Positions 19,137 to 27,407 are shown, counted from the first letter of the stretch. The stretch is 64,000 nucleotides of DNA from Imbroritus primus (GCA_000272025.2 AKCV02000015.1:248001-312000); one strand, 5' to 3'. The notes: generated by a model from the sequence alone, not told the origin. Numbers and translations are program-made.

Positions 19137-20504
19137 ATGAGTGCAGTTTCAGAACAGGCAGCACTGGCCGCGTTGCTACCCGCGCTTGAGGCGCGCGCGC
19201 GCCAGGCCGGGAATGTGGCCGAGCTGGGGTTCTCGATTGCGAACGACAGCTATGGCATCCTGCCGTTCCGGCAGGCGCTGGTGTTTTCCGGAGCAGGGCG
19301 CGATGCCTGGCTGATGACGGTATCGGGTCTCGCCAAGCCAGCGGAAGACAGTCCTTATCTGGTGTGGCTGCGGCGTACATGGCCATGGCTGCACGATCAG
19401 TTGGCGGACAGGCCGGGATGGTACGCGCCGCCACCCGAGGCCCGTGAGGAATTGCCCGGTGCGCCAGCCGGAACGCTCGACGGCTGGCATGAATGGTGGC
19501 CGGCAGGCGTGTGGGCATTGCCGCTGACACGACGCAGCGGTGAGCCGCTGGGTTGGGTGTGTTTTCTGCTGGACCAGCCGCCGGCGCAACCGGCGGAGGC
19601 CGCGCTGACGCGCCTCGCGCAGACCTGGAGCTATTGCTGGGAAATGCTCGCCGGCAGGCCACGCCGTACGCTGAAAGAACGCTGGCAGGCGATCAAGCCT
19701 TTGCATCGCCGTGTGTTTCTCGGCGCGCTGGCGGCATTGCTGCTATTTCCCGTGCGGCAGACCGCGCTGGCCCCGGCTGAAGTTGTATCGCTCGATGCCA
19801 TGGCAGTGGCCGCACCGCTCGATGGCGTGGTCAAGACCGTGCATGTGCGGCCCAATCAGCCGGTGAAGGCAGGCGAACCGTTATTTTCCCTGGATGATAC
19901 GGTGTTGCGTAACCGCCTGAGTGTGGCGCGGCAATCCGTGGCAGTGGCCGACGCAGAGCTCATGGCGGCGACGCAGAAGGCCTTCGACGATACGCGCAGC
20001 AAGGGTGATCTGGCACTGCTTGGTGGCCGCGCGCAGGAGAGGCGTGCGGAACTGGCTGCAGTCCAGGCGCAGTTGGCACGTATCGATGTGCTGGCGCCGC
20101 ATGACGGGGTGGCGGTATTCGGCGATGCCAACGATTGGCTCGGCCGGCCGGTGACCACGGGTGAACGTATCATGCTGCTGGCCAATCCGACAACGCCAGG
20201 CGTCCTCGTGCATCTCCCCGTGGCGGATGCGATCGCGCTCGAGCCGGGTGCCCCGGTCAAGCTATTTCTGACAGTGGCGCCGCTCTCTCCACTGTCCGGA
20301 AAAATTACCGAAACCAGTTACCAGGCCTTGCTGTCCCCGGAAGGTGTCGCCAGCTACCGGTTGCGCGGGGTGTTCGATGGCAGGCATGATGCCGCTCGCA
20401 TTGGCCTGCGAGGGACCGCCAAGATCTATGGCAAGCGCGTCATTCTCGGGTACTACCTGTTGCGCCGCCCGCTCGCCACACTGCGCGAGTGGAGTGGCTG
20501 GTGA
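19137..20504 (+). CDS. HlyD-like membrane fusion protein with N-terminal GAF-like domain
   Basis: A 455-residue protein. Residues 1-185 look cytosolic and GAF-like (AGVWALPLTRRSGEPLGWVCFLL pattern followed by a terminal helix). A single membrane helix lies near residues 192-208. The rest is periplasmic: lipoyl half-motif VAAPLDGVVKTVHV with NQPVKAGEPLFSLDD, a hairpin, the second lipoyl half (IDVLAPHDGVAVFGD), then a beta-barrel. A cytosolic sensory or docking domain on an HlyD protein is unusual. It starts 12 bases after the first adaptor and ends overlapping the M50 gene. The GAF assignment is inference from secondary-structure pattern only. Confidence 0.8.
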   Translation: MSAVSEQAALAALLPALEARARQAGNVAELGFSIANDSYGILPFRQALVFSGAGRDAWLMTVSGLAKPAEDSPYLVWLRRTWPWLHDQLADRPGWYAPPPEAREELPGAPAGTLDGWHEWWPAGVWALPLTRRSGEPLGWVCFLLDQPPAQPAEAALTRLAQTWSYCWEMLAGRPRRTLKERWQAIKPLHRRVFLGALAALLLFPVRQTALAPAEVVSLDAMAVAAPLDGVVKTVHVRPNQPVKAGEPLFSLDDTVLRNRLSVARQSVAVADAELMAATQKAFDDTRSKGDLALLGGRAQERRAELAAVQAQLARIDVLAPHDGVAVFGDANDWLGRPVTTGERIMLLANPTTPGVLVHLPVADAIALEPGAPVKLFLTVAPLSPLSGKITETSYQALLSPEGVASYRLRGVFDGRHDAARIGLRGTAKIYGKRVILGYYLLRRPLATLREWSGW

Positions 20505-22636
20505 GTGCAGCGGCCGGTGCTGTCGCACCCCCTATCCCGGATGCCTTGACGCTGCAACCTTTGCGGGAGGATCTGCGCCTGCACGAGTCCGGCGTGGATC
20601 GGGACGGTGCACCCATGTGGGCGATCCAGGATCCGGTCACCAATCGCTTCTACCGCATCGGCTGGCTCGAGTATGAATGCCTGCTGCGCTGGCCCGGCAA
20701 GCCGGCGCCCTGCGCAGCAGCGATTGCGGGTGATATCGATGCGCACACGCCGATGGCTGTGGATACGGCACAGGTCGAGGCATTTGCACTGTTCCTCGAG
20801 CAGCATCAACTGGTCAGGCCATCGGCGCAAGGCATGGCGCGTCTGCAAGGACAAGCCAACGAGCCGGGATGGCGGCACTGGCGCTGGTGGCTGCATCATT
20901 ACCTGTTCATCCGTATTCCGCTGGTGCGCCCCGACCGTCTGCTGGCGCGGTTGCAGCCGTTGGTGGCGCCGCTGTTTTCGCTGACAACCTGCGTGGTGAT
21001 ACTGGTTGCCAGCCTGCTGGGGCTCATCCTCGTGGCCCGGCAGTGGGATACCTTCACGCATAGCGTGATGGACTTGTTGACGCCATCCGGTATCGCGGGT
21101 TTCCTGATTGCCCTCGTCATCTCCAAGACGTTCCACGAGCTGGGCCATGCATTGGTGGCTACCCGGCTTGGGGTACGTGTGGCACACATGGGCGTGGCCT
21201 TCATCGTGATGTGGCCAATGCTCTATACCGACACCGGCGAGTCGTGGCGGCTGCGCTCGCATCGCCAGCGGCTGGCCATCTCCGCGGCAGGGGTGACGGT
21301 CGAGATCGCCCTGGCAGGGCTGGCCACGCTGGCATGGGCATTGCTGGACGATGGCCTGCTGCGCCAGGCGATGCTCTATCTCGCGACCACCGGCTGGATC
21401 CTGTCACTGGCACTCAATGTGAGTCCGTTCATGCGTTTCGATGGGTATTTCATCCTGTCGGACATCCTGGATTTTCCCAATCTGCACGAACGAGCGGGCG
21501 CCATGGCGCGGGTCTGGCTGCGGCGTCATCTGCTGGGTCTCGCCGATGCCGATCCGGAACCCTTGCCGCCCCGCATGCGGCGCGCGCTGGTGGCGTTTGC
21601 GTTTGTGACCTGGGCATACCGGCTGGTGGTGTTCCTGGCCATTGCCTGGGCGGTGTATGCCTTCTTCTTCAAGGTGTTGGGTATCTTCATGCTGGGCGTG
21701 GAGCTGGCCTGGTTTATCGTGCGCCCTGCGTGGTCGGAGATCGCTGTGTGGAAAAGACGTTGGTCGGAAGTCCGACCGGAACGCCGTCGCTGGCTGGGTG
21801 GCGTACTGCTGGGCATTGTTCTGTTGCTGGCAATACCCTGGCGTTTTGACGTGAAAGCCTATGGCATGGCGCAGCCCGAGCGGCAGCAAGTGGTGTATGG
21901 CCCGCTGGCAGGGCGCGTGCTGAGCCTGCATGGTGTGGGTGATGTCAGGCAAGGCACGGTATTGCTGCAGCTGGCAGCCCCTGAACTGGAGGCTCGCGCC
22001 AATCGCTCGGGCGCTTCCGTGCAGGCGCTCAATCAGCGGCTCAGTGGCCTGATTGCCGATGATGAAGGACTTGACCGGCAAGCGGCCACGCGCGAGCAAT
22101 TGCAGGAGCAACTGGCTGAGTCGCGTGCCGTGCACGCGGAAGCAGGGCGGCTGCAGGTCGAAGCCGCGTTCGATGGCATATGGCGCGATGTCGATCCGGT
22201 CATCCGGCCAGGCGTATGGCTCAGCATGCGCGATCCGGTGGGCGTTCTGGTGGATCCGCGGCAGTGGATCGCCGATGTGTATGTCGAGCAGCGCAGCGTG
22301 CATCGGGTGGAAGTGGGGGCGCATGCGACGTTCTATCCGCAAGGCCAGGTTGGCGCGGTGCGGGCAGAGGTGCTGGCGATCGATTCGACACGCAGCCTGC
22401 GCCTGACTCATGCGATGCTCGATGCCCGTCACGGCGGGAAGATCGCCACGCAGGCCAACGAGCGTGATCCGGTACCCGTCGATGCGGTCTATCGCGTGCG
22501 CTTGCGGCTCATGGAGCCGATTTCCGCAGGGCACGAGGTACGTGGCAGCGTGCAGATCGATGGTGCGCGCAAGAGTCTCGCCTGGGAAGCAACCAAGAGC
22601 GCGATTGCAGTTCTAATCCGTGAAAGCGGTTTCTGA
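20501..22636 (+). CDS. M50 (site-2 protease type) peptidase fused to HlyD-like module
   Basis: The GTG at 20501 overlaps the previous TGA and follows GGAG, so it is the preferred start (711 residues). Residues 20-75 resemble a PqqD-like winged-helix domain (DPVTNRFYRIGWLEYECLL). A multi-helix membrane core carries the zinc motif HELGH at 212-216 and the second metal-ligand motif NVSPFMRFDGY with D314. After a last helix near residue 445, a periplasmic lipoyl/beta-barrel HlyD-like part follows (VYGPLAGRVLSLHGVGDVRQG). Both catalytic motifs are intact. As the only polytopic inner-membrane protein of the cluster, it takes the place an ABC transporter would have in a type I system. Confidence 0.85.
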   Translation: MSAAAGAVAPPIPDALTLQPLREDLRLHESGVDRDGAPMWAIQDPVTNRFYRIGWLEYECLLRWPGKPAPCAAAIAGDIDAHTPMAVDTAQVEAFALFLEQHQLVRPSAQGMARLQGQANEPGWRHWRWWLHHYLFIRIPLVRPDRLLARLQPLVAPLFSLTTCVVILVASLLGLILVARQWDTFTHSVMDLLTPSGIAGFLIALVISKTFHELGHALVATRLGVRVAHMGVAFIVMWPMLYTDTGESWRLRSHRQRLAISAAGVTVEIALAGLATLAWALLDDGLLRQAMLYLATTGWILSLALNVSPFMRFDGYFILSDILDFPNLHERAGAMARVWLRRHLLGLADADPEPLPPRMRRALVAFAFVTWAYRLVVFLAIAWAVYAFFFKVLGIFMLGVELAWFIVRPAWSEIAVWKRRWSEVRPERRRWLGGVLLGIVLLLAIPWRFDVKAYGMAQPERQQVVYGPLAGRVLSLHGVGDVRQGTVLLQLAAPELEARANRSGASVQALNQRLSGLIADDEGLDRQAATREQLQEQLAESRAVHAEAGRLQVEAAFDGIWRDVDPVIRPGVWLSMRDPVGVLVDPRQWIADVYVEQRSVHRVEVGAHATFYPQGQVGAVRAEVLAIDSTRSLRLTHAMLDARHGGKIATQANERDPVPVDAVYRVRLRLMEPISAGHEVRGSVQIDGARKSLAWEATKSAIAVLIRESGF

Positions 22637-22977
22637 TACGCCGAAAAATTCGGAGGTATATTTTTGTGAGTATTGGCCTCAGCTAATGCTCGGTGAGCAG
22701 TGGGCTGCTACCTGTACGCTCCGGTGCTGCGCTGACGGTTCGCCATGGCCGTTTAGCCTGTTTGGATGACAAGCTTTTTTCCGCCTGCTGCTTCGACCGA
22801 CATGCTGAGTGTGTCTTCCGCTTTTGCCATCGGGTGCATATCAGAACTTGGCTTTTATTCCGGGAGCCAATCAGTTCGGCATGAACCTAAGTACTTGGGC
22901 TGATGGGCAGTTGTGTAATACGCGACAATTGCGATCTCTACCAACGTATGTGGCTTCCTGTTGGCATAAGGCGATAG
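22637..22977. other. Intergenic stretch without a recognisable gene
   Basis: 341 bases between the M50 gene and a small lipoprotein gene. A short dyad (CCGAA-AAA-TTCGG) followed by a T-rich run at 22643-22672 could terminate the adhesin/export operon, but the stem is only 5 base pairs. The composition becomes more AT-rich here. I see no convincing coding frame. Confidence 0.4.
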
Positions 22978-23379
22978 CTAACGATACTTGTCAGCTAGCC
23001 GCTTGTTTGCGTCCACCTCTTCATACTCACAGGCGTGTTGCGTCCGGTAGTAGCTCCAGACTGTATCTGTGCCATTGAAGTTTGATTGAATGACCTCGAC
23101 CTTATAAATCGCCCCATACTTGTCCGGAAACTCTTTGACTCTCGGCTGGTAACCATCAACGAACTGCTCGATTTTGACTGCCGGGCCTTTGCTTTCGTGG
23201 CACTCCGAGAACGAGCTGTTGGGAGAAAACCATGCTGCCTGGGCAGCAGGTGCAGCGATTTGTGGCATTCCGTCTCGGTTCGCCATTTGATCGGGTGGGG
23301 GAACTTCAGGTACTTGTTGGTCGCAAGCAGCCAGAAGTAACAATATGCCAAAGAAATATGTTCGACCTGTTCCGCTCAT
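22978..23379 (-). CDS. Small putative lipoprotein of unknown function
   Basis: The start at 23379 has AGGGAGGAG 3-11 bases upstream and gives 133 residues. A lipoprotein signal ends in LLLLAAC (lipobox, acylated Cys 19). The mature part begins with a proline-rich linker and contains four more features of a small folded domain: FSECHESKGP, VEVIQSNF, VWSYYRTQHACEYEE and a final basic stretch. Two remaining Cys residues could form a disulfide. I do not recognise the family. It is divergent from the XRE regulator at 23486 and shares with it an inverted-repeat operator candidate. AT-richer than neighbours, so probably acquired. Confidence 0.65.
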   Translation of the reverse strand: MSGTGRTYFFGILLLLAACDQQVPEVPPPDQMANRDGMPQIAAPAAQAAWFSPNSSFSECHESKGPAVKIEQFVDGYQPRVKEFPDKYGAIYKVEVIQSNFNGTDTVWSYYRTQHACEYEEVDANKRLADKYR

Positions 23380-23412
23380 GACTCCTCCCTGGAAATAGCT
23401 GTGCAATCCCAA

Positions 23413-23431
23413 TACTACCAAAATGGTAGTA
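23413..23431. promoter_or_regulatory. Perfect inverted repeat, candidate XRE operator
   Basis: TACTACC-AAAAT-GGTAGTA: two perfect 7-base arms around a 5-base spacer. It lies between the divergent lipoprotein (start 23379) and XRE regulator (start 23486) genes. The size and placement fit an autoregulatory operator for the regulator. Binding is inferred. Confidence 0.6.
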
Positions 23432-23485
23432 AATTGTCTTGGCCAGCACATGACGATTCTTGTCTTCGAGGAAAGAAGGCCAAGA

Positions 23486-23797
23486 ATGCATACGTTTCCA
23501 AAGCGGCTAAAGGAGGCGCGCAAACGCGCAGGTTTGTCGCAAGAGGCCCTTGGTAGGGCCGCTGGACTTGATGAAATGTCTGCCAGTACGCGGATGAACC
23601 GTTATGAGCTCGGGAAGAGGGTGCCAGATCCGGAGTTGGTTAAGCGGATTGCGGCGGTGCTCAATTTGCCTGCAGCATATTTCTATGCTGTTAAGGATGA
23701 GGAGGCAGAATTGCTTGCGATGTTTCACCGACTCTCACCAGAAGATCGTATAAAGGTCGTGGCGTTTGCGAGCCGACTGGACTTTGCGAGACGCTAA
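23486..23797 (+). CDS. XRE-family transcriptional regulator
   Basis: The start at 23486 gives 103 residues, with a moderate AAGAAGG upstream. Residues 3-60 form a Cro/C1-type helix-turn-helix (FPKRLKEARKRAGLSQEALGRAAGL..., then a recognition segment ending RYELGKRVPDPELVKRIAAVL). The C-terminal 40 residues (EEAELLAMFHRLSPEDRIKVVAFASRL) are helical, as in many small phage- or island-derived repressors. It is divergent from a lipoprotein gene with a palindromic operator candidate between them and probably represses both promoters. An upstream in-frame start exists but lacks a ribosome-binding site. Confidence 0.85.
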   Translation: MHTFPKRLKEARKRAGLSQEALGRAAGLDEMSASTRMNRYELGKRVPDPELVKRIAAVLNLPAAYFYAVKDEEAELLAMFHRLSPEDRIKVVAFASRLDFARR

Positions 23798-24084
23798 GGT
23801 TCCCCCCCTCTATCTCCCTTATAGAATGCTTGGGGAAAGAATGAGTGCAGTTAATGCTCCATATGCTTGAGACCTTGATTTTTCCAGTTCGTAGCCCTTC
23901 TGAAGCGCTCTCCCAGGACTCATCTCGTGTGACCGCATTAGGTGAGTGCCTCGTTATTTCCGGAGCCTAGGGCTCTTGCGTCAAGAGAGCAACTAGTGGT
24001 CGTTCGCCAGCTCTTTCGAGCCTACTACCCTCTGCCATCCGCGATGAACGTATTTAAGTGAAGCTGCACTCAAATGCGTGGCTT

Positions 24085-24570
24085 CTATGGCTGTAGTTTT
24101 TGTATCCCAGCCCGCCGCACAATATCCGCCCACTTTTGTATTTCCGAGGCTTGATAGGCAGCGAACTCTTGAGGGGGTGATCCTACAGGTTGGGCACCCA
24201 GCGCTGCATAGCGATTCTGGACCATCGGCTGCTGTAGTGCTCGCGTAGCGTGCTGCGCGAGTTTCTGCACTATGCCTGCCGGCGTGCCCTTTGGCGCCCA
24301 TATGCCATACCACGTGCCAATATCGAATCCCGCATAGCCGGATTCCACGACGGTCGGTGCCTCAGGGATTGTAGGCGCCCGCTGGAGCGTGGTGACCGCG
24401 ATGGCACGCAATTGCCCGGACTGGATGAAGGGCATAGCAGACGACAGCGAATCGAACATGAAATCGACCTGACCGCTGACGAGATCCGTCAGTGCTGGGG
24501 AACTGCCCTTGTAGGGCACATGGAGCATTGGAATCCTCTTGGGTGAGTGCTGCTGGGGGGAATATTGCAA
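24085..24570 (-). pseudogene. Truncated Bug/TctC-type tricarboxylate-binding receptor
   Basis: The frame encodes only the C-terminal half of a periplasmic Bug-family receptor: HVPYKGSSPALTDLVSGQVDFMFD, then PTVVESGYAGFD, GIWAPKGTPA and the final helix EIQKWADIVRRAGI. These proteins usually have about 320 residues with a signal peptide. Here the first half is missing, and the family match begins at about 24540, preceded by unrelated codons. The break lies about 130 bases from tRNA-Asn. No partner transport genes are present. It cannot be exported as it stands and is probably non-functional. Confidence 0.8.
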
Positions 24571-24656
24571 GGGGGTGTACCAGGCTTTTCCGGGTCATCC
24601 GGAGAAGCGGCTGCGTAGATAGATATTGCCTACATATTGCCTACAAGCTTTTCGCA

Positions 24657-24695
24657 AAGCAAAAAGCCCAGTCCGATAGACTGGGCTTTTTGCTT
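24657..24695 (-). terminator. Rho-independent terminator of tRNA-Asn
   Basis: A perfect 17-base-pair stem (AAGCAAAAAGCCCAGTC and its complement) around a CGATA loop, flanked by A/T runs on both sides. It lies 9 bases beyond the 3' end of the minus-strand tRNA-Asn gene. The symmetry would allow function in either direction. Confidence 0.85.
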
Positions 24696-24703
24696 GATAC
24701 TAG

Positions 24704-24779
24704 TGGCTCCCCGAGCAGGGCTCGAACCTGCGACCTGCGGATTAACAGTCCGTCGCTCTACCAACTGAGCTATCAGGGA
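24704..24779 (-). tRNA. tRNA-Asn (anticodon GTT)
   Basis: 76 bases on the minus strand fold as a tRNA: acceptor TCCCTGA paired with TCGGGGA (with a G-U pair), a D-arm with AGCTCAGTTGGTAGAGC, an anticodon loop CTGTTAA with anticodon GTT, and a T-arm GGTTCGAGCCC. The encoded CCA is present. A strong promoter lies 15 bases upstream and a terminator just downstream. Confidence 0.96.
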
Positions 24780-24794
24780 ACTGAGAAGACGCAA

Positions 24795-24823
24795 ATTATA
24801 GCCAGGGGTTGCCGGGTCGTCAA
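24795..24823 (-). promoter_or_regulatory. Sigma-70 promoter of tRNA-Asn
   Basis: On the minus strand, TTGACG (24818-24823) and TATAAT (24795-24800) are separated by exactly 17 bases, placing the transcription start a few bases before the tRNA. Near-consensus at both boxes. Confidence 0.85.
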
Positions 24824-24843
24824 CCCCTTTTTGCTGAATCCGC

Positions 24844-27051
24844 TTAAAAGCTGAACCGTGCGGACAGCCGCACGGTACGCGGGGCGCCCCGATGCAGGTA
24901 ACCGTCGCCCAGGGTTTCGCCAACATCCTTCCAGTAGCGCTTGTCGAGCAGGTTGTCCACCATCAGGTAGAACGTCGAGCGGGTCGCACCGAGGCGGGTG
25001 GCGTAGCGCAGGCCGGCATCGAAACGATGCACGGCCGGGATGGCGACGAGGCCATCGCGCGTGGCTTGCTTGCTGCCGCTGTAGCTCCAGCCGCCCAGGA
25101 CCGCGAGGCCCTCGACGCCGGGAATGCTGTAGTCGGCGAACAGCGCACTGCGAAAACGGGGCGCGTTGATGACCTGCTGGCCGTCAAAGGCCGGCGTGCC
25201 GGTGTCTTCCTGACGTGCGCGCAGGGCGGTGACGCTGGCGCTCACCTGCAGGCGCGAAGTCACGCGGCCCGTGGCGGCGAGTTCCAGTCCGCTGTGCACC
25301 TGCTTGCCCTGCTGCACGAAGGTGTTGCCCATGGCGCTGGCATCGGGCTGGGCATACTCGAACGGCTTGCTGAGGCGGAAGGCAGTGAGGCTCAGCGTCA
25401 ACGCTTCGCGCCAGTCGTAGCGGACGCCGGCTTCCCATTGGCGCGATACGGTGGGTGCGAGGAAGGCGTAGGCATTGGTGGTCCACGCCGGCGCCTGCCC
25501 ACCGAGGGACAGGCCCTTGCTGTAGCTGCCGTAGAACGACAGCGCCGGCGTCGGTTGATAGATCACCGCGGCTTGCGGCAGCAGTTCGCTGCGTGTCGTG
25601 TCCTGCGCCGGGGTGCGTTCCTTCAGCCAGACCTGGCGTGCGCCGCCGACGATCTGCCAATGGCCGCCGAGGCGGATGCGGTCCTGCACGAACAGGGCGC
25701 GCTGGCGGCTGTCCAGCGCGCGGTACGTTGGTCCCGGTTCGCGCGCGGCCGGTGCGAACACGAGTGGCGTTGGATTGTAGATATTGTCGCTGCCGACCCA
25801 GTCGAACAGGCCTTCGCGCAGGTCGACGGTACGGCGGAACACGCTGGCGCCGAAGGTGACTTCGTGGCGGATCGTATCCGTGCCGAGGTTGCCGGTAAGC
25901 GTGGCTTGCAACTGGTCATTGCGGCGCTTGTCGCCGGGGCTCCGGTAGTCGTAGACATCGTAGCTGCCATCGGCTGCGAAGTACTGTCCGGGCGTGGCGC
26001 CGGGCATGGATGGATCGCAGCTCGGCACGGCGTAGCAGCCATAGGGAAAGGCCACGTTATCGTCGATGATCGCGCGGCTGCGGCTCGCACTGACCGCGCC
26101 ACGCCACGTATCCGAGAAGGTGTGGTCGAGACGCAAGTTGAGATTGTGCGATTCCATCGTGACCGGTTGCGACCAAGGCTGGTTATTCAGCATCTGCCGG
26201 GGCGAGATATCGTGCGGCAGCACCGTGCCGCCGAGCAGCTGGAAGCCGGGTACCGAGCGCTGGGCGCGTTTCTGGTATTCCGCATCGAGCTGGAGCACCG
26301 TCGACGGCGTCAGGTTCCAGTCGAAAGCCAGGGCGCCGCCGTTGCGGTGCCCGTCGGCATGGTCGACATACGAATGCATGTCTTCGTGGACCAGATTGAG
26401 TCGCAGGCCAAAAGGCTGCGGTCCGCTGCTGGCACTGCCAAAGCGCGTGCCGAAGTCGGCGGCCACATAGCGGCTGCCGCGCTGGTCGGTGCCGACGGTG
26501 ATGTCGCGTACATCGGCAGGCCGCTTGGTGACGTAGTTGACCAGGCCGGCAGGTGCGAGCACACCGGCCTGCAAGCCGGCGAGTCCCTTGAGGATTTCCA
26601 CGCGCTCCTTGTTCTCTAGCATGACGTTCTGTTCGCCGACGCTGCTCATGCCGTTGATCTGGTAGCCAGTGGCGAGATCGAGCGGTACGCCGCGGATATT
26701 GACGTTCTCGTAGTAGCCGACGGGTGCGTAGTTTTCGCCCACCGATGCATCATTCCTGATGACATCGCTCAGGAGGCGGGCCTGCTGGTCATCAAGACGT
26801 TCGCGCGTCACCACGCTCACGGCGGCGGGAATGTCGCGCAGCGGTGCGTCATCGAACCCGGCGACGCGTGCCGTGCGTGCACGGTACCCTGTCTCACGTG
26901 CGCCAGAGACCGTGACTTCCTGCAGCGTGGCTTCAGTCTGCGCGTGCAATACGGTCGGGGTCAGCAAGGGCAACAGCAGCAGGCTTGCAACTGTGGTGGG
27001 GAACTTCGGACGGTAGGCCGGGCGGGCGGCGCGAAAGGGGAACAACAGCAT
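24844..27051 (-). CDS. TonB-dependent outer membrane receptor, probably thiamin-regulated
   Basis: I place the start at 27051 (735 residues); an ATG at 27084 is also possible. A signal peptide ending near VLHAQ is followed by a TonB box-like LQEVTVSGA. The plug domain (DIPAAVSVVTRERL, NVNIRGVP, ERVEILKGLAGLQAGVLAPAGLVNYVTKRP) and a 22-strand barrel follow, ending in the terminal Phe of RLSARFSF. By sequence it belongs to the siderophore-receptor-like group. The TPP riboswitch in its leader (27137-27210) points instead to uptake of thiamin or a precursor. TPP-controlled TonB receptors have been predicted before from comparative genomics. Substrate is inference. Confidence 0.88.
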   Translation of the reverse strand: MLLFPFRAARPAYRPKFPTTVASLLLLPLLTPTVLHAQTEATLQEVTVSGARETGYRARTARVAGFDDAPLRDIPAAVSVVTRERLDDQQARLLSDVIRNDASVGENYAPVGYYENVNIRGVPLDLATGYQINGMSSVGEQNVMLENKERVEILKGLAGLQAGVLAPAGLVNYVTKRPADVRDITVGTDQRGSRYVAADFGTRFGSASSGPQPFGLRLNLVHEDMHSYVDHADGHRNGGALAFDWNLTPSTVLQLDAEYQKRAQRSVPGFQLLGGTVLPHDISPRQMLNNQPWSQPVTMESHNLNLRLDHTFSDTWRGAVSASRSRAIIDDNVAFPYGCYAVPSCDPSMPGATPGQYFAADGSYDVYDYRSPGDKRRNDQLQATLTGNLGTDTIRHEVTFGASVFRRTVDLREGLFDWVGSDNIYNPTPLVFAPAAREPGPTYRALDSRQRALFVQDRIRLGGHWQIVGGARQVWLKERTPAQDTTRSELLPQAAVIYQPTPALSFYGSYSKGLSLGGQAPAWTTNAYAFLAPTVSRQWEAGVRYDWREALTLSLTAFRLSKPFEYAQPDASAMGNTFVQQGKQVHSGLELAATGRVTSRLQVSASVTALRARQEDTGTPAFDGQQVINAPRFRSALFADYSIPGVEGLAVLGGWSYSGSKQATRDGLVAIPAVHRFDAGLRYATRLGATRSTFYLMVDNLLDKRYWKDVGETLGDGYLHRGAPRTVRLSARFSF

Positions 27052-27136
27052 GGTCAAGCCTTGGCACAGAGCCGGTAGGCGCAAGGACGGGAACAGCAGG
27101 TGAGGTCGGCCGGGGAGGACTGGCCATACTGTTCCA

Positions 27137-27210
27137 GCTTCCCTGCGCTCGCATTATCGAGATCAGGTTCGAAGGGTTTTTCTCACCCGCGCCATGCGCA
27201 GGACCCCTAG
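27137..27210 (-). promoter_or_regulatory. TPP (thiamin pyrophosphate) riboswitch
   Basis: On the minus strand the thi-box elements appear in order: AGGGGTCC, GTGAGA (consensus CTGAGA), ACCC, GAACCTGATC, then TAATGCGAGCG and CAGGGAAGC. The helices close as expected. It lies about 85 bases before the TonB receptor start and should reduce its expression when thiamin pyrophosphate is plentiful. Confidence 0.88.
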
Positions 27211-27375
27211 CCTGGAAGAACGCTCCGCCTTGGCGGCGGTAACGTTTGCAGCCGCTATGATACCGGGTTCCGCCGGCATGTTGCGGGTGTTGACTGCCCG
27301 TCGTGGCTGACTGTTGCCAGAAGTGGACGCACGCAGCCACTTCCTCCCGGCACCATGCATGGCGCTCCAATGCAA

Positions 27376-27407
27376 ACCGCCCGCCTCGCGGTGGCGAGGC
27401 GGGCGGT
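27376..27407 (-). terminator. Rho-independent terminator after the ferredoxin reductase gene
   Basis: A perfect 14-base-pair GC-rich stem (ACCGCCCGCCTCGC and its complement) with a 4-base loop and a short T-run on the minus strand, 39 bases past the stop of the minus-strand reductase gene. Confidence 0.75.

Noticed and set aside
7031-22636. Classical RTX type I secretion system
   Set aside because: No ABC transporter gene and no GGxGxDxxx repeats are present.
24892-26619. 575-codon plus-strand frame opposite the TonB receptor
   Set aside because: No recognisable domain; the minus strand encodes a complete TonB receptor.
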